Source of the DNA: Marinifilaceae bacterium
Lineage (GTDB): Bacteria > Bacteroidota > Bacteroidia > Bacteroidales > Marinifilaceae
Length of the DNA: 39,702 bases
NCBI GenBank assembly: GCA_016936255.1
Contig: JAFGYE010000060.1
Location: 1-39,702, forward strand
Direction of reading: 5' to 3'
Both the position numbers and the translations under genes were made by a program. Below are positions 26,401 to 33,662 of the stretch, in pieces (position 1 is the first letter of the stretch; the number at the start of each line of letters is the position of its first letter). A model generated the notes under the pieces. It worked only from the letters and a program-made list of their open reading frames with translations. It was not told where the DNA came from and ran no database searches.

Positions 26401-28069
26401 TATCGCTTTTAAAATCCAAAGCATTAAAAGGTCCGCATAAGTCACTTGTAATTTCCCCGTTAAAATCGACGGGTTTAAAGCCTAGCGCGATAAGCGGTGC
26501 GTTTAGGTTATTTGATTTTAGCTCTAAATGAATAAGATTGTTTTCGGCCATGTTTCCCTTTCCCGAAAGAATAGCCTTTAAGTAGGGCGTTTCAAAATGG
26601 ATATCATTAATTAGATATTCTTTTTTGTTGATAACAATGTTGGCATTTAAATTTGTGATTGGCTGATTGAAAAGGACTGATTTTGTTGATTCTAAATGAA
26701 GTTTTGTTTGCAGGTCACCAAGGATAAAGCCCTTGCCAACTGCCTGTAATTCGATGTTAATGTCTGATTTTAAATTCTTATTCCTGCTTAGTTTGCTCAA
26801 ATCCAAATTGCGAATTTTCAGTTCGGAACTGTAAGTTGCAAATTCAGAGATGTTTTCGATGTGAATTTTGGAATCTAACTTTCCGAAAAGAGTACTTGCT
26901 TTTAAATTTGCATCGAGTTCTTTTTTGTCTTTGTCAATAAGAAGAATAAAATCATCCAATTCGTAATTCTTATATTTTAAATCGGTGAATTTAGCCTTGG
27001 CATGAATTGAGTTTTCCTCGAAATTCAATCCATTTCCATTGATCTCAAATTCACCTTTTATATTTGATTTAAGATCATCATTATGAGTCCAGTATTCACC
27101 GTTTAAACTATCAATTTCCATTGTGAAATGAAAACTTGGCAAGCTGTTAATGTCTTTAATTTCCCCCAGTATTTTAAAAATCTGATTCTGTTGTTTGATA
27201 GAGAAGTCTATTTGTCTGGTATTTTCTTTTTTGAGTATTTCAAGATTTATGTTGGGTTTGCCATAAATTGAAGGGATCCATTCGTTTACATCTTCAAAAT
27301 CGAAGGGATTTGCATGAAACGAAATTTCGGAACCAAGCAGTTGATTGAAAGGAACCTTACCTGCAGAGCTGAGTGTAGATTTAGGAAGTTGAAGTTCAAA
27401 ATTGGTCCAGCTAAATACCGAATCAATTAAACTTGCCTGAAAATGTAAGTCTTTAATTTGCAGAGATGGTTTTTGTGTGCTTACTTCAAGTTTGTGCAGA
27501 TCAATATTCATAAAATCAGCTGCGAATTTGAAACTGAGAGAAGCATCAAATTTCACATTCTGTGGAATTAATTGTGTACTGTCATTCACCACGATTTTGG
27601 CCTCAAAATTCTTCGTAGATACATCTGCCAATTCTATTTCCCATGAAAAGGGACTCGAAGGAACTTCAGTTTCTGAATTTTCTGCCCCAGGAATCAGTTT
27701 TTCGAGGTTCCATAAATTATCCTTGTCTTGTTGTAAGAAAACCGAGGTTCCATTTAATTTCAGAGATGTAATTTCCAGTTTTTTTCCAACAATCTTCCAA
27801 AGGGTGTATTTTATTTCCAGTTCATCGAGAGTAATCAGCTTACTGTTGTTTTGTTCCAAATCAATTTTCTTCACAAGAAGATGGGAGAGAGGGTTGCCTT
27901 CAATTTTTTCTATCGTAAGCTCTGCATTTAGTTGCTGACTGGCTATCCGGCACACAGTTTCCGAAATCCAATTATTGAAAAGTCCGGTTGAAAGGAGAAA
28001 AAGCAGAATCGCCAGGAGAATAATTACTCCTGCACTTGCAATACCTGCTGTTTTTAAAAATCGTTTCAT
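23483..28069 (-). CDS. tamB: TamB-like translocation/assembly module protein (AsmA/DUF490 family)
   Basis: The 1528-aa protein has one N-terminal membrane anchor (about 8-30, AGIASAGVIILLAILLFLLST). A very long repetitive beta-strand region in the periplasm follows, and the C-terminal TamB/DUF490 domain (about 1150-1528) includes IYGRRLEFEEGEVTLTGG, a beta-taco segment, and SYLIFN before a conserved end. TamB-like proteins form a bridge from inner to outer membrane that carries phospholipids and, with TamA, helps assemble outer-membrane proteins. The gene lies 23 bp downstream of a TamA/BamA-like gene on the same strand, which confirms the pairing. Internal repeats are visible (NLDLSKLSRNKNLKSDINIE and NIDLSKITKNKKLRSDLNFE), so it grew by domain duplication. 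The symbol is by homology of type and context. Confidence 0.9.
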   Translation of the reverse strand: MKRFLKTAGIASAGVIILLAILLFLLSTGLFNNWISETVCRIASQQLNAELTIEKIEGNPLSHLLVKKIDLEQNNSKLITLDELEIKYTLWKIVGKKLEITSLKLNGTSVFLQQDKDNLWNLEKLIPGAENSETEVPSSPFSWEIELADVSTKNFEAKIVVNDSTQLIPQNVKFDASLSFKFAADFMNIDLHKLEVSTQKPSLQIKDLHFQASLIDSVFSWTNFELQLPKSTLSSAGKVPFNQLLGSEISFHANPFDFEDVNEWIPSIYGKPNINLEILKKENTRQIDFSIKQQNQIFKILGEIKDINSLPSFHFTMEIDSLNGEYWTHNDDLKSNIKGEFEINGNGLNFEENSIHAKAKFTDLKYKNYELDDFILLIDKDKKELDANLKASTLFGKLDSKIHIENISEFATYSSELKIRNLDLSKLSRNKNLKSDINIELQAVGKGFILGDLQTKLHLESTKSVLFNQPITNLNANIVINKKEYLINDIHFETPYLKAILSGKGNMAENNLIHLELKSNNLNAPLIALGFKPVDFNGEITSDLCGPFNALDFKSDINIAHAGIDSLILQNFKAKLHSRFSGDELLANMDSVGKKDTNTDAFLNNIYLSAKASADYIAFEKYYMANTNLTFEKNQENSSGNITSSTVLGNLKTKYSIENLFSVPAYKIESNLKNIDLSKITKNKKLRSDLNFEIVAAGNGIQPKSMNADLEIQSNGSSIFDLPLEKFKAEINYKKGKYQVNGFHIETPFAFADLTGKGNWEKNNLLELNIKTTDIQQLISALGTDKLQLVGQLKAEIKGPADSLQISSSVNVTELKLDTISINKITADAEIHFADSTYSGFMNLLVSDSKIQNFSLQELHFKSKFNQQKAVNSFSFFASDSLHGKILSELKINNNPSISFQDIQLNLNNQIWKGGNDSNYIKFRQDSIEINQFELSSQQSALKANGIFAFKGTEDLHLEIQNLNLINISELHFLPYQISGKVNALLDIAGTANKPIIKSILTIDNPEIDSLRFSKFQSDINYTNEKLRFETYLDGCSSRLINAEFELPLHFSFTEKFVLPKEDNPIHAIVKIDQLDINKFNRFIPTTGIEAKGLLSIQLNVDNTINNPHISGYLNFGKGAFQYKKLGMNYSGIEMRSRLANNYFYLDSLLINSGKGKLQLKGSAEMKSLVDTELKSINLDVKGENFKAFDSELIKAVINTNLSLSGSPENPTFKGKVTILNSNLNTDIFLKEFNRVYDDSNQPLLVTARKNAENEEIKYTIKKNSAQKDFPSIYKNLKGNFDIEIPRNTWIKGKNMNFELAGNLQAIKEDEQIDIFGTMNVKRGFYKIYGRRLEFEEGEVTLTGGATLNPIVNFKVAYKFRDPDNQLRKLSVNVTGRIYEPEVKFFLDDTSIEEKDAISYLIFNKSTNQLDTRENTSMKSSNMDIAKDFAIGQFSNVLKDALQSSLGLDVIEISGKSGWTQGSVSVGKYITNNLYLNYERTFAIDKKDKIIEPEKISMEYQFYRSLFLQATNQSANSGFDFIIKWTWK

Positions 28070-28092
28070 TCCTTCAATAATTTAATTTCACA

Positions 28093-29922
28093 TTAAAATG
28101 CATGACCAATAGTAATAAAGAATTGGGTTCTGAATTTCCCCTCGAATAATGGGCTTGCAAAATCCAAACGAATAGGACCAACAGGTGTTTTCACACGTAG
28201 GCCTAAGCCTGCATCGTAGTTTAGCTGGTTTAGTTTGAATTCCCATGAGTTTAACCATGAATTTCCAAAATCCGTAAAGGCTGTGCCTGAAAAGATACCG
28301 TACAATGGAAATCTTATTTCAGCACTGGCTTCCATCATGCTGTTTCCACCCAGTTTACTTCCTGCTTCGTTTTTTGGAGAGATCTGATTACGGCCCCAGC
28401 CACGCAAGGATAGTGCTCCTCCCATTAAAAAACGATCTTCAATAGGACTTTGAGAATCGCCTTGGGTAGGTTCGATAATTCCATTTTTTAATTTTCCGGC
28501 AAAAACAACATTCTTCCACAGTGAGTGGAAATAGTCAACTTCTGTCATAATTTTATAGTAATGAAATTGAGAATTGAAACCAAGTCCCATATAGGTCACC
28601 GTTCCTTCATATTTCCATCCTCTTTCAGGAGAAAAAATATCATTGGTCGTATTTCGGTTGTAGCCCAATGTTACGCCTGACTTATTGTGATTCAGTTTGC
28701 CGGCATCCTCAATTGATAAGGAGTCTTTACTTTTTGATATATCCACCTTATCCTTACCAAATGTGTAGGAAATATAAGCGGCAGATTTTTTCGTCAATTC
28801 CTTCTGGAAAGTAACCAAAGTTCCCAATCTGTCTACGTCATAACTTTCTTCTCGTTCTCGTGAGAAGAACGGATTCAAAATAAGATCAAGATTTTTGCTC
28901 CAAACATCGGGTTGTATAAATTTACTTTCGATACTAAGCGGAGTGAAGTAGGAATGCTGTCCTTTAATCGACAGAGTTCTTCCTCCACCTAAAAAATTTA
29001 ATCGTTTGAATAGAATGGATGTCCTGATTTTGTCTTCAGTTCCATATCCTGCACCAATTTTAACGGACCAGCGGGGAAGCTCCTTTATATGAATGGCAAT
29101 TGGCACAGAATCATGATTTACACTATCCATCATTGCCCGAATGGTTACGTAACGGAATAGATTCATGTCGAATAATTCTTCCTGAGTCTTTTCAATTTTT
29201 ACCTGAGAAAAGACTTCACCTTTACTGATTTCAACATGTTTAAGGATATATGCTTTGTTGATTACTGAATTTCCTTCCAGGTTAATTTCACCAAAATAAC
29301 TTTTATTTCCAGGACTTACAGTGAAATTAATATTTGCAGCATGTAGTTTTTCATTTAAACGGATGCTTTTTTTCACCCTAACAAAAGGATATCCTGCACG
29401 ATTGAATTTTTCGCGGATTAAATTTTCGGAAGCTATGATTTTTTCATCTTGAAACAGGTTTCCGGTTTTAAGGGGAAGAACTGTTTTTACAGATTCTAAA
29501 ATTTGCATGTTTGCTTCAGTCCCGGTTAAGGAATAGTTGATTTCACCAATGGAAATAGGAGTTCCTTTACGGATGTGAATTAGGATGTCAAGTTTTTTGT
29601 TTCTTTTGTCAGGCTGAAGATCGGATGTAATTGATACATCTAAAAAGCCATTCTTCTGATAATATTTTTTCAGTTGAAGTAGATCTTCATCAAATGTGAA
29701 ACTGGAAAATCGGGTGGTTTTTTTCCAAAAAGTTAATTTCCCGGTAAAAGGTCTGGCTTTGGTATTCATCTGCTTTAGAAGAATTTCCTTGTGCAGCGTA
29801 TCGAGTCCTGTGAATCTTATTTTGTTAACTATCGCATTATCCTGTGCTGATGCATTCAGGATAAGGCCTGTTATTAGTAAAGTTGCTAGAAAAAACTTTC
29901 GAATTTGCACCATATTCCTCAA
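28093..29922 (-). CDS. tamA: TamA/BamA-family (Omp85) outer membrane assembly protein
   Basis: The 609-aa protein has a signal peptide (FFLATLLITGLILNASAQ). Periplasmic POTRA domains fill about 30-270 (NKIRFTGLDTLHKEILLKQM is the first, YFGEINLEGNSVINKAYILKHVEISKGEVF the last). A C-terminal 16-stranded barrel follows from about 280, with the family motifs FLMGGALSLRGWGRN (the RGF/RGW lid-lock loop), GTAFTDFGNSW and GLGLRVKTPVGPIRLDFASPL. The protein ends in FFITIGHAF, a barrel-sorting terminal strand with final Phe. It is the first gene of the tamA-tamB operon. BamA itself is longer and usually sits in a different gene context, so TamA is the better name. An alternative start three codons in does not change the product. 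Confidence 0.92.
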   Translation of the reverse strand: MRNMVQIRKFFLATLLITGLILNASAQDNAIVNKIRFTGLDTLHKEILLKQMNTKARPFTGKLTFWKKTTRFSSFTFDEDLLQLKKYYQKNGFLDVSITSDLQPDKRNKKLDILIHIRKGTPISIGEINYSLTGTEANMQILESVKTVLPLKTGNLFQDEKIIASENLIREKFNRAGYPFVRVKKSIRLNEKLHAANINFTVSPGNKSYFGEINLEGNSVINKAYILKHVEISKGEVFSQVKIEKTQEELFDMNLFRYVTIRAMMDSVNHDSVPIAIHIKELPRWSVKIGAGYGTEDKIRTSILFKRLNFLGGGRTLSIKGQHSYFTPLSIESKFIQPDVWSKNLDLILNPFFSREREESYDVDRLGTLVTFQKELTKKSAAYISYTFGKDKVDISKSKDSLSIEDAGKLNHNKSGVTLGYNRNTTNDIFSPERGWKYEGTVTYMGLGFNSQFHYYKIMTEVDYFHSLWKNVVFAGKLKNGIIEPTQGDSQSPIEDRFLMGGALSLRGWGRNQISPKNEAGSKLGGNSMMEASAEIRFPLYGIFSGTAFTDFGNSWLNSWEFKLNQLNYDAGLGLRVKTPVGPIRLDFASPLFEGKFRTQFFITIGHAF

Positions 29923-30031
29923 CCAGCTTATTATTTATGAATAAAGATATAGAATTTAGAAGCAATTTTAGGTCGAAAGACATCGTTGCGAAAAATAAAA
30001 TTGAGGAATGATTCTCAGTATGAATAGTCTT

Positions 30032-30397
30032 CTATTTCAGCTGATCCTCAATATTTTTAGTTATTGCAGATTCAACATCTCCTGTATGAGACGTAGTTTT
30101 GTTTTCAATCAGCATGATTTTGCATTCTTCCTTTGCGGATACCCGATGCTGAGTGCCTTTCTTAACAATGTACATATCTCCTGTATTCATTGTGAATGGT
30201 TCTGAATTTTCAACTTCCATTAAAAGGCAACCTTCAATGATATAGAACAGTTCATCTTCATTTTTATGATCGTGCCAAGGTAGTTCGTTGCCTTTTATTT
30301 TAGCAATTTTAACGTAAGAATCATTTACTTCTCCAATCACTTTGGGAGAGAAATATTCGTTGATTTTTGTGAAGTTTTCGAGTAGGTTTGTTTTCAT
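30032..30397 (-). CDS. Small cupin-domain protein
   Basis: The 121-aa single-domain cupin has the first motif WHDHKNEDELFYIIEG (His42, His44, Glu49) and the second motif GDMYIVKKGTQHRV (His84), giving the usual 3-His/1-Glu metal site. Such stand-alone cupins may be isomerases, dioxygenases or sugar-binding proteins; the substrate cannot be read from sequence. It has no signal peptide, so it is cytoplasmic. It is on the same strand as its two neighbours but 65 bp or more from each, with no clear operon. All metal ligands are present, so it is probably functional. Confidence 0.88.
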   Translation of the reverse strand: MKTNLLENFTKINEYFSPKVIGEVNDSYVKIAKIKGNELPWHDHKNEDELFYIIEGCLLMEVENSEPFTMNTGDMYIVKKGTQHRVSAKEECKIMLIENKTTSHTGDVESAITKNIEDQLK

Positions 30398-30462
30398 TTT
30401 TAGTGTTTTTTTATAAAAATAAGACTATTTGGTATGTAAATAAAGTGAGATCGGATATAAGC

Positions 30463-31086
30463 CTATTTTTGCATTAGAAGCTGTTCCAAATCCAATATTT
30501 CAGCTTTATCACCATACTTTTCTTTTAATCCTTTTACCATTCCTTCGGCAGTTATGCATCTGACATTGTTTTCGATACAATCTAAAACGTAAGCTTTGGC
30601 ATTTGCATAATTAATTCGATAATCTTCAGATTCTATCTTATAGGCTTTGTAATATTGAGTTTTGGCATTTTTATAATGTCCAGCGTTTAACCACTTAGTT
30701 CCATCCTTTAGGAGATAAAGTATTTTATTTTCCTTTGTAAGTTCAATTTCATCAATTGTTTTTTGTTTTTCAATTGCTTCGATTCTTTTTTCTTCATGAA
30801 AATTGTCAATTCGATTTTGAACTATGAAATAGATTCCAATTAGAATTGGTATGCTTATTATAAGCACCCAAATTTTTAGTTTTCGATTTTCTTTAAGGGC
30901 ATTTGCCCTTATCTTTTTCTTGATTTGCTTTAATTCGGTTTCAGATACAGTTTTGTACTCCAAACTACTTTCTTCAGAGTGCAGGTTTACATGATCTTTT
31001 TTTCTCGATCGGAAGATGTTTTTTTTAGGTCTCGCATTATTCCTTATCGAGATTATCATTGCTTGAACTGATCCGCCAAAGCTCAT
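30463..31086 (-). CDS. Membrane-anchored TPR-like protein with MSFGGS N-terminus, unknown function
   Basis: The 207-aa protein starts MSFGGSVQAMIISIRNNARPKK. I recall this N-terminal pattern from assorted small Bacteroidota proteins but cannot name a function for it. A basic and Ser-rich linker follows, then a coiled charged segment (about 70-90), one membrane helix (about 92-110, IWVLIISIPILIGIYFIV), a second charged coil and a C-terminal helical domain (about 140-207). In that domain WLNAGHYKNAKTQYYKAYKI reads like a single TPR hairpin. The C-terminus carries a pair of Cys (LDCIENNVRC). The orientation may be N-in, with the C-terminal domain in the periplasm. It is monocistronic and divergent from the oxygenase gene. 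Confidence 0.75.
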   Translation of the reverse strand: MSFGGSVQAMIISIRNNARPKKNIFRSRKKDHVNLHSEESSLEYKTVSETELKQIKKKIRANALKENRKLKIWVLIISIPILIGIYFIVQNRIDNFHEEKRIEAIEKQKTIDEIELTKENKILYLLKDGTKWLNAGHYKNAKTQYYKAYKIESEDYRINYANAKAYVLDCIENNVRCITAEGMVKGLKEKYGDKAEILDLEQLLMQK

Positions 31087-31286
31087 AAATACAATTTTTT
31101 TGATAACTAAAATCTATTTGTTTTTAAATTTATCAATAATATTCGATTTGTAAACCGTTAAGTAAATTTATTTTGGACAAGAATATTGCCTTTCCTTAAA
31201 TGTTGAAGAACCAGCTTATGGTCTCAGTTTAATAATCTACCTTGCAGTTCAGCGGATTCGTTCCGCATACATATTAATCAATTCAA

Positions 31287-31880
31287 TTGAATACAACATT
31301 TGATGATTTGGTCAGGACTTATTTAGAAAATAATGTTGGCCTGGCAGATAATTTCCTGAATGAAACTCTAGCCTCTCAGCTTAAAAGCAATTTATTAGGA
31401 TTGTTGTCGCAAAAACAGATGCTGCCTGCCGGGATTGGAAATAATACTGATTTAGTTCACAATCAATTAATTCGCAGCGATAAAATACATTGGCTCGATC
31501 GAAAACATCATGATGAACACGAAGACTGTTTTTTTGATTTAATAGATCGTTTTGTAGCTTATTTAAATCAGACTTGCTATACAGGCATTACCGGATATGA
31601 ATTTCATTATGCTCTTTACGAAAAAGGAACTTTCTATAAAAAGCATCTCGATCAGTTTGTGAATAATAAGGGAAGAGCTTTCACTATGATCATGTATTTA
31701 AATCTGGATTGGAAGCCGGGTGATGGCGGCGAATTGTGCATTTACCATTCGGATCACAATCAGTGTATTTCTCCGCTTAACGGCAAATGTGTTTTTTTTA
31801 AGAGCAGTGAACTAGAGCATGAAGTTTTGCTCAGTAATCAGCCACGCTTAAGCATTACCGGATGGTTAAAAACCAGTTGA
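31287..31880 (+). CDS. 2-oxoglutarate/Fe(II)-dependent oxygenase, prolyl-4-hydroxylase type
   Basis: The 197-aa protein has the facial triad of the 2OG-Fe(II) superfamily: His120 and Asp122 in YKKHLDQF, and His178 in ELEHEV. Arg187 in PRLSITGW binds 2-oxoglutarate. The GDGGELCIYHSD segment forms the core strand and the C-terminus closes with WLKTS. These enzymes hydroxylate proteins (often proline) or small molecules. The start appears to be TTG at 31287: an in-frame stop lies four codons upstream (31275), no ATG precedes the conserved N-terminal helix, and the next Met is residue 45, which would remove that helix. The gene ends at a two-way terminator shared with the J-domain gene. The substrate is unknown. 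Confidence 0.88.
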   Translation: MNTTFDDLVRTYLENNVGLADNFLNETLASQLKSNLLGLLSQKQMLPAGIGNNTDLVHNQLIRSDKIHWLDRKHHDEHEDCFFDLIDRFVAYLNQTCYTGITGYEFHYALYEKGTFYKKHLDQFVNNKGRAFTMIMYLNLDWKPGDGGELCIYHSDHNQCISPLNGKCVFFKSSELEHEVLLSNQPRLSITGWLKTS

Positions 31881-31901
31881 TTGGTTTTGGGAGGATTGAA
31901 A

Positions 31902-31940
31902 AATAAAAACCCCAGGCTTTTTGAGCTTGGGGTTTTTATT
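31902..31940. terminator. Bidirectional intrinsic terminator between oxygenase and J-domain genes
   Basis: AATAAAAACCCCAGGCT (31902-31918) pairs with AGCTTGGGGTTTTTATT (31924-31940) with one G-U wobble. The stem carries A and T tracts on the outside, so it can end transcripts from both sides. It sits between the two convergent stops. Confidence 0.93.
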
Positions 31941-31953
31941 GATCATATATTCT

Positions 31954-32403
31954 TTAGGCTGCTGCAGCGTCCTTTTTTGACTTTCGGTACAGGTAAGAGT
32001 TGAAAATGCTTCTTTTGGCAAAGCGATACTGCTTATCTGAATTGATGAATTTATTGAATACGTTTTTTGGAACGCCAAAATATTCATAAGTAGTTCCATC
32101 GGTGAAAGAGATTTCAAGCAACAAGCCTTTGTGTTTGTAATCAGCAATGCCCGATTCGGTAGTTGTTGAAGTATATTCTTCCAGGTTTGCTTCAATTGTC
32201 TCCGGAGCAATACTCACTAAAAAGTGATAAGCATCAATAATCTCGCGGCTTTTGATTTCTGCTTCAGCAAATTTTTCATCATCAGATTGAAATTTATCAG
32301 GATGCCACTCTTTAACCAAATTTCGATAAGTTGATTTTAATTTCTTAAGATCAGTATCCTGATCAACATTAAATAATTTTTTGTACGCATTAACTCGCTT
32401 CAT
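31954..32403 (-). CDS. J-domain protein with C-terminal KTSC domain
   Basis: The 149-aa protein, taken from the ATG at 32401-32403, begins MKRVNAYKKLFNVDQ. It has a J domain of about 65 residues with the HPD motif at 34-36 (KEWHPDKFQ), which stimulates Hsp70/DnaK ATPase. The C-terminal part (about 93-140, GTTYEYFGVPKNVFNKF and FNSYLYRK) resembles the KTSC domain, a small module found alone or fused in bacteria and possibly nucleic-acid related. It is unlike DnaJ itself, having no Gly/Phe region, zinc fingers or substrate domain. A longer frame reaches 32490, but the extra 29 residues are not J-domain sequence and need a non-ATG-like context, so I reject them. It appears to be transcribed alone. 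Confidence 0.85.
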   Translation of the reverse strand: MKRVNAYKKLFNVDQDTDLKKLKSTYRNLVKEWHPDKFQSDDEKFAEAEIKSREIIDAYHFLVSIAPETIEANLEEYTSTTTESGIADYKHKGLLLEISFTDGTTYEYFGVPKNVFNKFINSDKQYRFAKRSIFNSYLYRKSKKDAAAA

Positions 32404-32678
32404 ACAGGCTCTTTCTAAAATTCTTAATTGATATATGTAAAGTGTTTTTTTAAGGACACTTCTTCTTGCTTTTTCGCAAAACAGTCGCAAAAGTACATAT
32501 TTTAATGTTCTGATTGAGAAGTAGCTTCGCTTTTTTTATCTATTCTATTAATTCCTTGGTTTGTGAAATTTTAATAGAAGACAATTTACCCCGGTTATAA
32601 GGTCAGTATAATTTTGTAAAGACAAATTTTGACGCGATATTTTTACCAAAGAAATAGGTGCTTTTAGTCTTGATAAAC

Positions 32679-33578
32679 TTACTTATTCATCATTTTGTCA
32701 TCAATCATAGTACGAAAGTCATTTAATATTGGATTGGTATTTTTGTTGTTCCAGACAGCCCGCAAGGTTGTTCTCTGAGGTATTTTATTCAATTCAATAA
32801 ATTTAATTCCCATGTCGTAGCCTAATTTCAGAGAAGTTGGTACAATTGAAACACCAAATTTATTTTCTACCAGCCGGTATATCGAACTGGCATTAACCGT
32901 GTTATGCGAAATCAATGGTGCAAAACCACTTTCATCGAAAATTTGCATTACTTTTTCAAAATACGATTCACTGTACGAAGCATCAAAAAAGATGAACGAA
33001 TCATTTTTAAATTGAGACAAATTCGTGAAGTTCGATTCGTTAATTGGGTGATCTTTAGGAAGAACTAAGGAAAATGTATCTTCGAAAACGGATTGAATGC
33101 TTAATCCTCTGGGCACTCGTTCCATTCTCACAAAACCAACATCAATTTCATGATTAAGCAGTGCCTGGATTTGTTTGTTGTTGTCCATTTCTTTTAAACT
33201 GAAAAGAACATTTGGATGGGTTTGCTTAAATTTTAATAATAGTTCAGGGATCACATCCTGCATGGCAGAACCAACATAGCCGAGATTCAAATTGCCATTC
33301 AAGCCGTCATGCAACAATTTAGCATGGTTTATAATTTCATCCAAACGTTTAAAGTTATTGGTTAATTCCTTTTGCAGGTATAGGCCAGCCATAGTAAGTT
33401 TTACTTTTCGGTTGTGGCGCTCGAACAAGCTAATTCCAAGAATTTCTTCCATTTGTTTAATCTGCCGGCTTAATCCGGGTTGTGATATAAACAAGCTTTC
33501 TGCTGCTTTTCTAAAATGAAGATCTTCGGCTAAAGCAAGGAAATACTTGTAATGTCTGAACTCTATTTGATTACTCAT
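32679..33578 (-). CDS. LysR family transcriptional regulator, likely of the hut genes
   Basis: The 299-aa protein has the LysR HTH at the N-terminus (IEFRHYKYFLALAEDLHFRKAAESLFISQPGLSRQIKQMEE, about 4-45), followed by ISLFERHNRKVKLT and a two-lobed substrate-binding domain (about 90-290) with the family DVGFVRM strand. Effector contacts cannot be assigned. It is divergent from hutH, with 84 bp between the starts and overlapping core promoters, the standard LysR arrangement for controlling the neighbour and itself. The inducer may be histidine or urocanate, but this is inferred. Classical hut repressors (HutC, GntR family) are not present here. Confidence 0.9.
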   Translation of the reverse strand: MSNQIEFRHYKYFLALAEDLHFRKAAESLFISQPGLSRQIKQMEEILGISLFERHNRKVKLTMAGLYLQKELTNNFKRLDEIINHAKLLHDGLNGNLNLGYVGSAMQDVIPELLLKFKQTHPNVLFSLKEMDNNKQIQALLNHEIDVGFVRMERVPRGLSIQSVFEDTFSLVLPKDHPINESNFTNLSQFKNDSFIFFDASYSESYFEKVMQIFDESGFAPLISHNTVNASSIYRLVENKFGVSIVPTSLKLGYDMGIKFIELNKIPQRTTLRAVWNNKNTNPILNDFRTMIDDKMMNK

Positions 33579-33605
33579 GGTTATTAAATGATGACAATAA
33601 TAGTC

Positions 33606-33636
33606 TTGTTGGGTATCAAAATTACGAATAACTTTG
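33606..33636 (+). promoter_or_regulatory. hutH promoter
   Basis: TTG at 33606-33608 (-33) and TAACTTTG at 33629-33636 (-7, exact TAnnTTTG) are separated by 20 bp. The predicted transcript start is near 33643, giving a 20-nt leader before the hutH ATG at 33663. Confidence 0.7.
33617..33624 (-). promoter_or_regulatory. -7 box of the divergent LysR gene, inside the hutH promoter spacer
   Basis: Read leftward, the sequence is TAATTTTG, an exact TAnnTTTG match, about 39 bp before the LysR start. It lies between the -33 and -7 elements of the hutH promoter. No clear -33 was found for this direction. Confidence 0.55.
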
Positions 33637-33662
33637 TAATAAAAAATAAATCTACTTGAACT

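Noticed and set aside
27477-27938. Rightward 153-codon frame inside tamB
   Set aside because: It lies wholly antisense to a confident long gene and has a low-complexity Ser/Phe-rich composition typical of a shadow frame.
31866-32210. Leftward 114-codon frame overlapping the J-domain gene
   Set aside because: It is in another frame of the J-KTSC gene and runs through the two-way terminator; no family resemblance.
32404-32490. 29-residue N-terminal extension of the J-domain protein
   Set aside because: The extension is not J-domain sequence, and the ATG at 32401-32403 gives a start of normal length for the domain.
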